NCBI GenBank assembly: GCA_009746045.1
Contig: RPFO01001512.1
Coordinates: 21,001 to 85,000, forward strand
DNA: 64,000 nucleotides
DNA from: Mesostigma viride
Lineage: Eukaryota; Streptophyta; Mesostigmatophyceae; Mesostigmatales; Mesostigmataceae
Reading direction: 5' to 3'
A program made the position numbers and the translations under genes. The notes beneath the pieces were generated by a model. It made no database searches. It saw only the letters and a program-made list of their open reading frames with translations, and was not told the DNA's origin. Positions 11,001 to 23,200 of this stretch are shown here, piece after piece (the first letter of the stretch is position 1; every line of letters begins with the position of its first letter).

Positions 11001-13436
11001 TGCTTCTCGGGCGGCACCTGCTTGCCGCAGAACCAGAGCGTGCTGCTCTCGGGGTCCAGCACGTCCAACGCGTACTGCAGGCCACGAACAATGGGGCACA
11101 CACAAAGGGTCAGTCCATGCATGGGCAGGGCCATATGAGTGTCACAATGAAAGAGCCGTTGCCTTGCAAAGCCAAAGCAGGCCATCTGCATGGCATGACC
11201 ATGGGTTGTGTCAGGCCATATGTGTGTCGGGCCATTTTGCGCCGAGCTGTGTGTGTGTCAGGCCGTGTGTGTGTGTGTGTGTGTCTGGCCATGTGTGCGT
11301 TGTACACCAGGCCACAGGAAAAGAGGGCGAAACACCCAGATAAATGCATGATATTAAAGAGACATGCCCAGCACTAAGGCAAGGGATCAACAGAAACGAT
11401 TAGGCATGGACAAGTTCAGATCTTCCTGTAACTGGCTATCCGTTTAGAGCCACTTTGGCAAGGCTCCCCTGGGGGTGGTGAGGGATGCAATGATGCGTGC
11501 ATGGCCTAGAAGAAAATGTGGATGGCATTTGTGTCCCTATTCCTTGTTATCCCGCCCCCGCATGAACGTACTGAAGTGCCCGCCAAGTCCTCCGTGCCGT
11601 CGAGGCACTCGCGGACCAGGTCGTACTCGGGCAGGCCCATCGGGTAGCAGATCATGACCGCGCCGAGGATGTTCTGGATCGCATCCCTGAGCGCGGCCGC
11701 GGTGAGGGCCACCTTGCGCTCCACTAGTTTCTGTGGCGTGTGAAGGCAGCGGCCGGGAAGGGTGACGGCAACGACCAGGGGGAAAGGGTGGAAGAGCGGC
11801 GGAGAGTGGGTGATGCATTTGGCTGGGAGACAACATGCGTAGTGTTTAAGAACTACAATACAGTCACTTGGATTTATTGCCTTGGAAAAGCTATAGAACC
11901 AGACGTAAAATTGGGCCACTGAGGATAACCCCTCTCTGCCTGAGAGGCCTTGAGTAGTTACAAGACAACCCACAAGTGCATGGCGAGAACAGGTATCAGA
12001 ATTGATTGCGAGGCGTGCTGCAGGATCCAACATGCTTGGCAAGCTACTGTGGCGGCATGGCACGGGCCAGGGGTGTAGTGGGAGAAATCACGGTTGGGGG
12101 CTGGAGACGACGACAACTAGTACGAAGAAACGCCACAATTTTTGCACCGAAATGTGTTCCCTGCATTGTGAATATGCAATAAACTTCCGGGACTCCAAGA
12201 ATCTCCCAGTTTGCGAACGATGAGATGCTGTCATCACATAAGGTACGTCGTCCCAGGGGCCTCTTACCCTGGAAAACAGGGAAAGCCCTCCAAACATATC
12301 GTCACTTTGAGTTGAACTGGAAAGCTTAAGCCCAAGGTTGAGCGCGCACGAGTATAGCATTATCAAGATGCACACTACCTGTGACTCCGTCCCTGGGCTG
12401 TCCACTGGTTGGCTACTGGCATAATGTCACCAGGCTGCATCAGAAAAGCCAGGATTAAGTCCCTCGTAGCTATGAGCACATCCGCCTTCCATGCCAGGAG
12501 GCTTTTCACCAATGCAGGACAAGATTCCGACATGACCGAACTCCTTAATAGAAGTATCTTTATGTTACACATTTGGCCATCAACTTTACTACTGTTTGGC
12601 TTGAGCGAGCACAGACTCCTCCCACTTCAGAGATTGGTGGACTAAACATCGCCATCCCATGGTTTAGCAACGAGGAGATTGAGTACCAGGAAAGAGACGG
12701 CCATCTTGCTGGTTTAATTGCCCTCGCTGATGCCATTTTGCCTTGCCCCCCCGAACATGACAATGTAGAAACGCCTCAGCGCATTGTCTTCAAACAGCAA
12801 CATTATCTGACATCGGTGAGGGAAATATTTACCTTGCTCGCTGCCTCCTCTGCGTCTTGTAGGGTTTTGAACAAAACTTTGGCAACCTCCGGATCGCAGG
12901 CTGCACACAGTTGATAAATAAGCGCAGTGCCCCCACACGAGGTATTCAGAGATCATGCTTATGACATGACATGCCATTATCCGTACTTAATAGAAGACAA
13001 CGCCGATACTCATACTTGGCAGAAACAAACCGACTACTAGATGCAAACCGAGAATCCCTAACAGCCAATTCATGAGGACATAAGACAAAAGCAACGGGGA
13101 TATACAAGGATAAAACACAACAGACAGTTGCTAACCTTCTCCCGTCCTCCGGCCAGTCGGATCTGGCTTGTAGAAAGGACCTCGTGTCGGCTTCGGTCCA
13201 TCATCAAGCGTCATGCCTTTCATGCCCTCCACCTCTTCGTCAAGCCCTTGCTTGTCTGGATGCTTCGCGGGGCCATACTTCGCAAGCTCTTCCCCTTCGA
13301 GCTTCAGCCTCTGTATTTGCAACCGAAGATTGTGCACCTCGCAAAGCTCTTGTATCAGCTGTCTCACCCCGATTTCTACCGTCGTTTCGTAGAGAAATTG
13401 GTGCTCCTCGCTTTTCTTCATGTGCAGAAGTACCAT
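8042..13436 (-). CDS. CFAP298: Cilia- and flagella-associated protein 298 (C21orf59/Kurly/FBB18 family), 7 exons
   Basis: Complete gene. Exons (minus): 13436-13136, 12900-12833, 11730-11572, 11074-10964, 10121-10071, 8843-8778, 8149-8042. All junctions are GT-AG and the phases agree, giving 287 aa; the human protein is about 290 aa. It starts MVLLHMKKSEEHQFLYET. Recognised family motifs are RLQIQRLKLEGEELAKYGP, GAVMICYPMGLPEYD, DSVGKNEKTK, KLQKKGAGAPTREP, QKAMMAFYYKKQEE and the C-terminal FTNSAWANPKSLK ending in RFR. Known role of the family: cytoplasmic preassembly of outer and inner dynein arms, needed for ciliary motility. Its presence implies a flagellated life stage. The start is supported by the conserved N-terminus. 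A 32-bp minisatellite fills part of intron 5, and exon 4's end is duplicated in intron 4. Transcription is divergent from the coiled-coil gene. Confidence 0.95.
9112..9560. repeat. 32-bp minisatellite in CFAP298 intron 5
   Basis: About 13 near-identical tandem units of 32 bp, with variation mostly at one site (AAGATTG versus AAGCTTG), and the first one or two units more diverged. On the sense (minus) strand each unit contains a TCTTACAG stretch that resembles a 3' splice site. There are no unique spacers, so it is a simple tandem array. Confidence 0.95.
10921..10975 (-). repeat. Duplicated exon 4 end and donor site in CFAP298 intron 4
   Basis: The end of exon 4 with its 5' splice site (10975-10955, GAGAAGACAAAG then GTGGGCGCC) is followed 34 bp downstream by a second, diverged copy (10941-10921, GAGAGGGCAAAGATAGGCGCC). 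The copies share about 17 of 21 positions. The second copy has lost the GT. Confidence 0.7.
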
Positions 13437-14269
13437 GGCTGACCGGTTAAAAAATCCCCGAAATCAAGATAAATACCAGAATTGTTAAGAAGCAACGCTT
13501 ATTCAATAGAAACTGCGTTTATGGCGCAAGAAAATAGAAAATCAGGCGCAGCTAGCTACATATTGCGGGCACTGCTGGAGCCTGGAGGTCTCCCGATGGA
13601 AACTTATTAGCAGTGCGAGTGTGCAGAAATACCGAGCACGGGGCAGCTAGGTACTGGCATTCATTGCTATTTTCGTCTTTGCGCAGGTCAGTTCATCCCG
13701 GCGTGGCGCTTTCGGCGTGCTAAAAATGCGTCGGCCGACCCGGAAGTTGCCGTCTGTTCTCGGCAGCAGCTTCCCGCACCGGCCGGCCACTCGTGACCTC
13801 TCATTAGAAAGACGTGTCGCGGAGACGCGGTCGCCCGGTCTCCGGTCGTCCGGCCGCACATTGGCAGCCGGGACCGAGGCCGGGGGCTAAAGAGGAGCAG
13901 AGCAACTTGACGCTCGAAAATTCAAATTGATCGGTTACGGCCAGCAACTTGCTGTGGACAACGCAACAAGCCCGTTGCGTCCAAAAGGCTGTCATTGAGC
14001 GTTGTTGTTTAAGGCTTGAGGCCGCGAGCATCGAGCAAGCTATGATACCTTGCGGCCGTATAAGGGATTGACGGGGGTGCATGAGCGCAAGCCTGTTACC
14101 AATGGGCACATGGCGAAACCCTTTATGTGATGTGTAGTTGTATTGCTGTTAGCTTTAACCGGTAGGAAAAGACAGCAGGCTGAAGTGTTGTATTCGTTTG
14201 CGCAGACCTGGCAGTAACTCGCTGCCACAGGGGAACTTGAATCGAACACGCATATTATTCCCCAGCAAG
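13437..14269. promoter_or_regulatory. Divergent promoter region between CFAP298 and the coiled-coil gene
   Basis: The 833 bp separate two start codons that point away from each other, so both promoters must lie here. The middle (13730-13880) is GC-rich. No TATA box at a convincing position and no RFX X-box (GTTGCC-AGCAAC type) were found by eye. The role is inferred only from the gene arrangement. Confidence 0.5.
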
Positions 14270-17200
14270 ATGGACTGGGACCGGAACCAGGCTCATCTTA
14301 AGGTGAGAAGCCTTGCCTTAGCAACGGGCCGTGTCTTTATGAAACCCTTGCACAGTTCCTAAGCCTTTCGGCTTTTAGACAGCCGTTTGTTTGTTTTTGC
14401 GGTTTCATGGACTTTTTTGCAAATCGACGAATTGCGCTCGTTTTACAAGTTTTTGCCAGCCTGCTGTTTCAGACACGTCTCGCATCGAATGCTACAACTC
14501 TTGGTCTGCCAATAACTTGCTACCTTATCTGGTGCCACCAAATTCAGATCCAGTCTTTAGAAGGTCATATATCCGGCCTTGAGAATGAGCTCAAGCAGCG
14601 GCGTTTGCAGTTCGAGAATTTGGAGGCCACTTTACACAAGAAAAAAGAGGAAATCAAGCTGGAGAAGGAAGAGCGGTGCAGCATCGAGAGGGTGAGTATA
14701 CCCCCCCCCCGCAAAAACATTTTGATGAGTACCGCGCCTTACCCTGCCTCTAAAAAGATCACGGCGCGAAGACATAACGCGGATTTGCGATCCGCATGCC
14801 AATGTTTTCTTTTCTTGGCGTCCCAGGCGTCTGTTCTCAAATTGTTGCCTCCAAATTAGACATTCTGGGCGATATCTGCTTGTACGCCCAGGTGTGCATC
14901 TCTTGATACTGTGATACATCCTATTGAATACACTATAACATCGGCTTTTGCATTTACCGGTTTTATTGATTCTATCATTTTGAAAGCACTTATGTGGTAT
15001 ATTTAAACAAAAGCCGATCCTATTCATCTTTTGGTTCATTTTTTTGATCTAATAGTAGTATATACTCAGGCGAAAATGATAACACCCGGCCTTCTTCTGG
15101 AAGATAACAAACTCCCCTGTCTCTAATTTGCTCTTAACCAACGTGTTATGTGATGAAATTTTTTGGGGGCATGGGGGGGGCACCTTAACATCGAGCCATC
15201 CACACATCTTTTTTCCTGAAAGCTCCCCATGTCATCCCAACTTGTAGAAAGGCTAGCGTGTCAATTTTGCAAAAGGTGTTCCTTTCCATTGCTCACTATG
15301 CCGCCAGCGTCGTTCACCTTTGCACATGCCTTGACGCTGCCTCACGTGGCTGCTTTGCTGGCAGGAGCTCATGGTGCGCGGGGATGAGCTGCACCGGTTG
15401 AAGACAACGTTGGAGACCAAAACCAAGGTACGGGGGTGCGACAGAGCCCTCATGCACTATCGGTCTCTAGGGCCTGCAGAGGTTAAGGTTTGGATCGGCG
15501 GAACCTGAAACCTTGAACAGCAAAAGAGAAATCCCACTCTATCTTCTCCGGGTTGTGCCCTACTATGCATCTCAGCTAGACATGTTTATATGGCACTGAA
15601 AACACTGCTATGGTCCTGCCATGCCCCAGTTAGGTTGCTCCCCGGTGGATATGAGGCCACTGTTTAGGTGATGGAGTTTGCAAAGTAGCACATCACAATG
15701 CAAAGTGCTTAGCAGGCTTGGAATTGCCAAGTGGTAAATGTGATCTATCACAATGCACCAAGTACCTGGCTTTGTTGCTATCGTGGCAATATTAAGATTG
15801 ATGTGTCAATTTAGTAGACCTTCCTAAGAGCACATGGTCCAAAAAACAAGAAGGTATGCCTGGTCTCCGCATGCCAAGTGGATGCCCAGTGAACATCCTT
15901 TCCGTGCCTTTATAGAATATCATGCTTTAACACTTACTTAGTAACGCTCCCTCATGACATTGTACGTAGCGTTCACTGTTGTAACCAACAAAGGGCGGTT
16001 GTCATCACCTTAAATTATCTGCACACATCCTCTGCACATGGCTTTCTTTGGCAGTTGCATCGCCAGAACGTTTGATGCTAATCCTTCTGGTAGTTTTATC
16101 CGTATTCTCAGGCCATAAACAACTGGGCATGCCTTGCCTTCAAAGCTTATGTTCCGTATGCTAGCTGCGAATGCATGCTGTGTTATGGCATGCTCTTTTT
16201 GCATGTGCAATGCGCACGTGACTGCGTCACGCGGGTACCAATAATGGAACCTTCAACCCATCTACTCAATTAGGAGGGAGGACGCCCTCGACTAAGTAGC
16301 ACTAGCGTCTCTGCTTGCATGGGTGCTTGCTCTCTATATCTTCTTTACATGCCACCCATAATTCTGCATGGGGTCATGCGTGCTCCACACCCGCCAGACA
16401 CAGAATGTACGCCTCATGTTTTCCCGTGTGCTGCTCTTCGTGCCCCGCGTATCGTCTTTGTTATCCCCGCGTGCCCCCCAGGAGCTCAAGTCTCGGACGG
16501 AGAGCTGCCGCGACCTGGAGGCGGCGATGGACCGTCTCAAGCACAAGGAGGCCGGCACCGACAAGAGGGAGGCGGAGCTGCGCGCCGCGCTGACGTCGCG
16601 CGAGGATGCACTGCACGTTTGCCACCAGGAGCTGGCCGAGGTGCGACCTGGGAGACAGCATTTGCAAACAATGGTGCCTTTACTTCATGCTGTGTCATGG
16701 CACATGACAAGGTGCGCCATGACGGTCAGTAGTACGGCGACTGCATGCTGTGTGGCAGACAACAGAGCGGCAAGTGCATGCATCACTGTGCTTGTCTGTG
16801 GTTTCTGTGGCGTGCATTACATCACACGGCTACGCCACAAGGAGCACGTTGTGCAGTTAGCGGTGGCATTAACACGAGTGCCTCTACTACATGCTGTGTC
16901 ATGGCACAGGATCGTGCCACGAGAAACTGTTTTGACACAGGAAGCGTTTGTGGTCTGCAGTGGTGTCCTTTCTTGACTGCTGCGTTCGTATACTCGTGTT
17001 TGAAGTCCAGTACATGGGCTAAGCTAACATTGCCAGAGCTACAAGTGATGGTGTTGACGCGAAGGGTGACTGCGTCAGGCCAGAACATTGTTCACATGAG
17101 GCCTCTTATGCCTTGACTTATGCACATGGTGTGTGTCATGCCTTGGTTTTTTCTATCCATTCTGAAGCCTTTCCGACCTGCAGTTGATGTGGGGGCCAAT

Positions 17201-20200
17201 GACCATAATGGCTCACTTCGGCTCTTTCATGGGGCGCACATAGTGGTGGCAATACTTCGTGGCAGTGTTACATCGGCCTTCAAAACCACTAGTGATTTTC
17301 TACCATGGCATCCACGCCTGCTTTCCGTCCCTGCCTGCAGCGAACTATTCTTCTTCCTTGGTCAGCTCCGTGGCATCCTTGCGAGGATATGTCCATGCTG
17401 CTACTTGGCCCCCCCTTCCCTTTTCCCAACCCCTTTTTTCAAACCCTGCTCGCTCTGGGTTTGACTGCAGGCGCGCGAGAGGGGTGAGCGGTCCCAGGTG
17501 CAGCTGCGCCAGGCGCAGGACCGGTTTGAGCGGGAGCACAAGGCGGCTGAGGCGACCATGCACAAGCAGCAGGAGACGTAAGTCGTGCATCAGCAGTTAG
17601 GGTGGATGATTGGGCCAGGAAGTGTCCTATGAGCGCCACATCCACGCACCGGTTTGTTTCGTGGTACACTGCCGTATTGGAAGTTTTAATTCATACCCAA
17701 TTTATGCCTTGGTACGATTTTGAATTACCCTGGATCGTTTGTTGGGAGCCAAGTAGGGTCCCCGACTTTTCTTTATTAAATTAAAATTCTTCGTTTGTTT
17801 TTCCGTCCTGCAGCCGTTCAATGCCGTCGGTAATTATTTACTACAGCGAATTGCCCTACTTTTCTGTTGTTTCCTTGCTGTTTGAAACACCCATGGCTGT
17901 CAAGATTTATTAGTTAAGTTACTTTGTTCGTTTGCTAGTTTCATCTATGATCCAGTTCACACCTCTGGGATGTAGTTATCAAAATGTCTTTGTTTGTTTA
18001 ACGCTCTCAGGCGGAAAGGTTGCAATTCTTTATTTATAAACCTCCTATGCGGGCGGTGTAGTTCCACTTCCAGGTGCGTTCGAATCTGCTTGTGTGTCAC
18101 ACGGCTATAGAGAAAGTAGATTGCAGGTGCAATTCCGGCCAGTGGTCCACCTCATGGTACGCTGGGATTTGTATGCATTGGGAGGGCCTTGCTGCAAAAG
18201 AAGCATGCATTAAGCTCCCAGGCATGACAAGCTACATAGCAGGAAATGGCGTTTTCCATAGTAGGAAAGGGCACATGTTGACAATGATGTGCCAGTCCTC
18301 ACCCACGCCTCTCGACCTGATGGCAGGGATGACCTTTGGACCTAAAAACCATTTAGCTTAGTATTTTCATAGTGGTCTCTTCGTGCATTCACCGTCACAT
18401 TACTTTTTCAAGAGTGGATATTTGCTCAGGGGTATGGCGAGGCGTGTAGTTCAAGGGTTCAAGATATTCTTGCCATCTATGCACATTGCGTGGGGGCATG
18501 GTATGGCACGCCCCGGGGAATGAAGAGGTCCGAAGTGGTCTTGGTTGCCTTTGCTGCTGTGGCCCTTTGCTCCATCTTTTCTTCACTCGCTGTGCCTGAT
18601 GCGGCGCTTTCCTTCGCCGCCTGCGCTGATGCGCACAGGATCCAGCGCCAAGAGGTCCAGCTGGAGGAGTTGCAGACGCAAGCAGCGAAGCGGGAGGAGG
18701 AGCACCAAGCGTCACTCATGGCCGCCCGCAAGGCCGCCGAGGCGGCAGCGGCGGAGCTCAAGCTCATCAAGCAGCGCTACGAGGAGGCAAGGGGCGCGAC
18801 CGAGGCACAGCAGGCTGACGTACGGCAGCTCCAGGCGCAGGTGGCCCAGCTGCAGAAGCAGGCGGAGGACGCGGAGAGGGCGGCTGAGGCTCATCAGGGG
18901 ATGCACACCAGCCTGCAGGAGCAGGTAATCGGGATGATGCAAGTGCACTGGATCAGGCTTCTTTCGGCAGGCATGCTTGTGTGCGTGTGGCGTTGATCAC
19001 ACATTCAACTTCTACAAAAGGAGCACCTTGTCTTGAGAAAATGTCGTTTACCGCATAGACTTTTATCTAGCTGTGGCATTCTTCAAATAGGCTAAAAACT
19101 TTTTCAAAGATGTTTGCTCTTTACTCGCATACAGCATCTTACAGCTTCTAACTCCCCCGCTGCCAACATGCCAAACAAGTGGGAGAGCTTGAGTTGACTT
19201 GAACTTCATTGATTAGATTTGATCGCAACCATACTCCCAGTCTAGCGCTCAAACTCCATTATGCCGGCTGCTCATGTGGGCGACCTGCCTCACACACTCT
19301 ATGCCTCCCATGCGTCCCGCTCGGCTTGCAGCTCAAATCCCTCACCGCCATGCTGGACGAAGAGAGATCCCTCTCGCAGCGGCTGCAAGGGCTGGTGGTC
19401 CATGAACAAGCCAAGTCCGCTGACCTCCAGTCCTCCATCACCATGCTCGACGAGGAACTTCGCGGTGCGGAGGACGAAAACGCGGCCCTCGCCAAGCAGG
19501 TCAAGGCGCTGACCGCCGCACGCGCCGCGCTTGAGCAGGAGAGGCGCCAGGTGGCGGAGCGGCTGGACGCGCTGGACGGCGCCAGCGCCACTGAGCGCGC
19601 CGAGGGCCTGCGAGCGGACCTCGAAGGAGCGCTCGCGCGGCAGCAGGGGCTGGAGGACGCGCTCGCCCGATCGCAGGCGCAGCTGGCCGACGCGGCCCAG
19701 CAGGTCGCGCAGCTGCGAAGGCAGGTGGAAATGCTCGCAGGGACCCTGGAGGAGGAGCGGGGCAGGGCAGATGCCGCGGAGGCCCTGGGGAAGCAGCTCA
19801 CGGAGCAAGTGGCCGCGATGACCGGGGCAGCGCAAGCCAGGGCGGCAGTGCAGGCGGACCTGGAGGTGGAGCTTGACGCGTCAAGGAAGGAGCTGGCCAG
19901 GCTGGAGGGTATGGTCGCGGAACATGAGGATGAGACCCGATCGCTCGAGGCGATGCTGGCGGACGCGAGGAATGCCTCAGGTGTGCTGGAGTCCCGGCTG
20001 GCCCAAGTGACCGAAGACAGCAGGGCCGCTGCGAAGCGAATCGAGGAGCTGGAGGCGGCCGGCAATGCGACCCAGGAAGAGTTCTCCCTGGCAACCGCCG
20101 CGCTGGAGCATGCGCATGCGGAGCTGGCTCGCAAGGATGCGGCCATGGCCGAGACAGTGGCGGCACTGGAGGCAAAACTTGCATCCGCACAGGCGGCACG

Positions 20201-23200
20201 TGCCGAGGCAGAGCAAGATGGTGTGGCCACCGAGGAGAAACTCTTGGCCGTGTTGGCGCGGATGGCAGAAGTGGAGGCAGCAGTCGCCAGTAGTCGCGAT
20301 GCTGCAGAGGCCGGAGCGAGCCAGCTGGCGCAGATGCTGGCAGCGCGAGAGGAAGAGCGCGCTGCGACCCGTGCGGAGTGCGAGCACATGGAAGAGGAGT
20401 TCTCGCAGCAAGCTTGCGCGCTGAGGGAGAGGGAGGCGGAGGTGGCGGAGTTGAAGGAGCGCGTCGAGGCGATCGAGGGGGCACTGGCGGCCAAGAGTGC
20501 TGCACTGGAGCGGATGCAAGCAGATCTGGCCTTGATGGAAGCCCAGCTGGGAGAGGTCAGCGGCGCCAGGGACAAGGAAGGCGAGGCTGCCAGGACGGCC
20601 CAGGGGCTCTTGAACGAGGCGATGGAGCACCAGCAGGCGCTTCAGGACCAGCTGGCAGACCTTCGCAGCAAGCTCCAAGAGGCCGTGAGTGAACTCTCCG
20701 CGGAGCAAGGCGTGGTGTCCGAGTTGTCACAGCAGCTGGACGCAGCCCGCCTCGAATGCGAAGCCAGGGGCGCCAGGGAGGGCCAGGCGCTTGACCAAGC
20801 ATCTGCCCTGGATGCTACGCTGAAGGCGCGGACGGCGGAGAGGGACTGTGCACGGCAGGAGCTGGAGGAGGCTTTCGCACAGGCCGGGGAGTTCGAGGGG
20901 CAGGTGAACAGTCACCGCCTCGAGCTGGGCGAGCTGAGGGCACAGCTTGCACAGAAGGAAGAGTCGTTGACCCTCAACGCGGCTGCTTTGACAAGTGCCA
21001 GGGAGGAGCTAGCGGCCACACAGTGCCAGATGGAAGCCGTGCTCGCGGAAGCCGCGAATGGCAAGGAGCAGCTGGATGCTGCTGGCCGCGACTTGGAGGT
21101 GGAAAGGGCCAAGTGGGCCGAGAGGGAGTTAGCACTTCTGGCTTCAGTGGCGGCACTGGAAGCAAGGGCAGCCTCGATGGATGCGGCGCTCACAGCTGCC
21201 AACGAGGCAGGCACCCGCACGGGCGAGCAGCTGTCCCTTGCGACGCAGGAAGCGCATGACCTGCGTGCCGAGGTGGCGGCATTTCTCGAGAAGCTCGCGG
21301 GGATGGAGGTGGCCATGGATGCGCTTAAAGGCAAGCTGTCTCTCTCAGAGGAAGCCGCATCGGCCCTGCAAGCTCGCGTCGAGGGCCTTGGGGAATGCCT
21401 CGCAGAGACCGAGGCCTCGCTCGTGATTGCCCGTGCGGCGGAGCGGTCACTCTCTGACCAGGTGGAACTTGGGAAGGTGGCGACAGCCAGTATTACAGCC
21501 GAGAGAGAACAGCTGCGGGCCGAACTGGGCGCAGTGAGGGACGAGCTTGCGGGCCTGCAGGAGAGGGCAGATGCCAAGGAGAAAGACAATGAGCAGCTCA
21601 CGGCAGTGCTGGCCCAGGAGCAGGCGTCAGTATCGGCCATGGCAGCAGCCCTCGGGGCAAAGAAAGAGGAGTGGGCGGTGTTGGTGGACAGGATAAAACA
21701 GTTGGAGGCGGAGGTGAGCGTCAAGGAGGAAGGCCTGGGGATGCTGCGACGGCAGCTGGAGGAAGAGAAGGCAGGCTGGGCGAGCCAAGCAGACCGCTTC
21801 TCTGCGAGCATCGCAGCATTTGAGGGCAGGCTTGCCGCTCGAGAAGCAGAGCTGGTCGACTTGGAGAAGGGGCGCGAGGATGCAGCAAGTCAGCTGTCTA
21901 TTGCCCTCGCAAGTGCCGCCGAGCTCAAGGCAGAGTTGGCGGGGATGGCCGAGAAGCGAGGGGAGCTGGAAGTTGTGTGCCAGGGGCTCAAGGAGCGATC
22001 GTCAGAGGCCTCGCGGATGCAAGAAGACCTTGAGCGCCGGCTGAAGGAGCTCGGGAGGGAGCTGGAGGAGGAACGTGCACGGGCGCAAGCGGCCACTTTG
22101 GCGGAGCAAGATCGTGCCCAGCAAGTGGGAGTATTGGAGGCCAAGGTGGAAGCGGGCATGGCTGAGCGAAGCAACTTGGTGAACGAGTTGAAGGGTGCAC
22201 AGGCGACCATTGCTGATCTCAAGGAGAGGGCTGATGCGGGCGCGTGCGAGGCGGAGGAGGCAAAGGCGGCCGTGGAAACCAAGCAGGAGCAGCTGGTGGC
22301 CGCCGATGTTTTGCTGCAGAAGGCACGGGAGGACCTCAAGGCAGCCCAAATGAACATTCAAGAGCTTGAATCGCAGATCGTGCAGGGCAAGGAGCAGCTG
22401 GATGCTGCCGGCCGCGACCTGGAGGCGGAAACGGCCAAATGGGCCGAGAGGGAGTCTTCACTTCTGGCAACTGTGGCGGCGCTGGATGCCAAGCTTGGTG
22501 CGGCGCAGGCGGAACTGAAGGACATGGAGGCCGGCCGGGGGGATGCGGGGGAGCGGCTGGCCGCGGCGTTGGCGAGGGCAGGCGAGGCTGAAGCCCTGGC
22601 CAAGGCCAACGGGGAGCGGGCGGAGGGAGAGGCAGCGCAGGTCGTCACCCTGCGCGCGGCCTTCGAAGGGGCCAGGGTTGAATGGGAGGCCGAGAGGGCA
22701 GAGATCTGCGAGGCTCTGGCCACCATGGAGGCGTCCAACGTGGAGCGCGACGAGAACGTGGCGGCGCTACTGGAGAGGGAGCAGGCGCTTCGGGGCGCGG
22801 TTGGGGCCTTGGAGATGAGGCTGGCGGAAGCGCAAATGCTGGCATCCAGCCATGAGGAGGACCGGGGCAGGCTCACCGAGGAGCTGTCAGGCCTCCAGCG
22901 GGAGCTCGCCGCCGCGCACGCTGACCTGGATGCCGCGGCGCACAAGGCGTCCGCAATGTACGCGGCGATGGAGGAGGTGAGGGCGCAGCTGGCATCTGCC
23001 ACGCAGGAAGCGGCCGCGGCGCAGTCCGCAGAGGGTGCGCTCGCAGAGAGACTCGAGTCGGAGCGGTCCAGGGCAGAGGCGGCCGTGCTTGCGGAGCGCC
23101 AGCTGGCAGAGCGGATGGCCGCGCTGCAGGAAGTGCTGCTGGCAAGGGAGGCGGAGAAAGGAGCGCTCCAGAAGGAGCTTGAGGAGCATATGGCGGAATT

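Noticed and set aside
19209-19331. Taking the ATG at 19209 as the start of the coiled-coil gene
   Set aside because: The sequence up to 19331 ends in a clear acceptor and does not resemble coiled coil. Upstream exons join in phase with the exon that starts at 19332.
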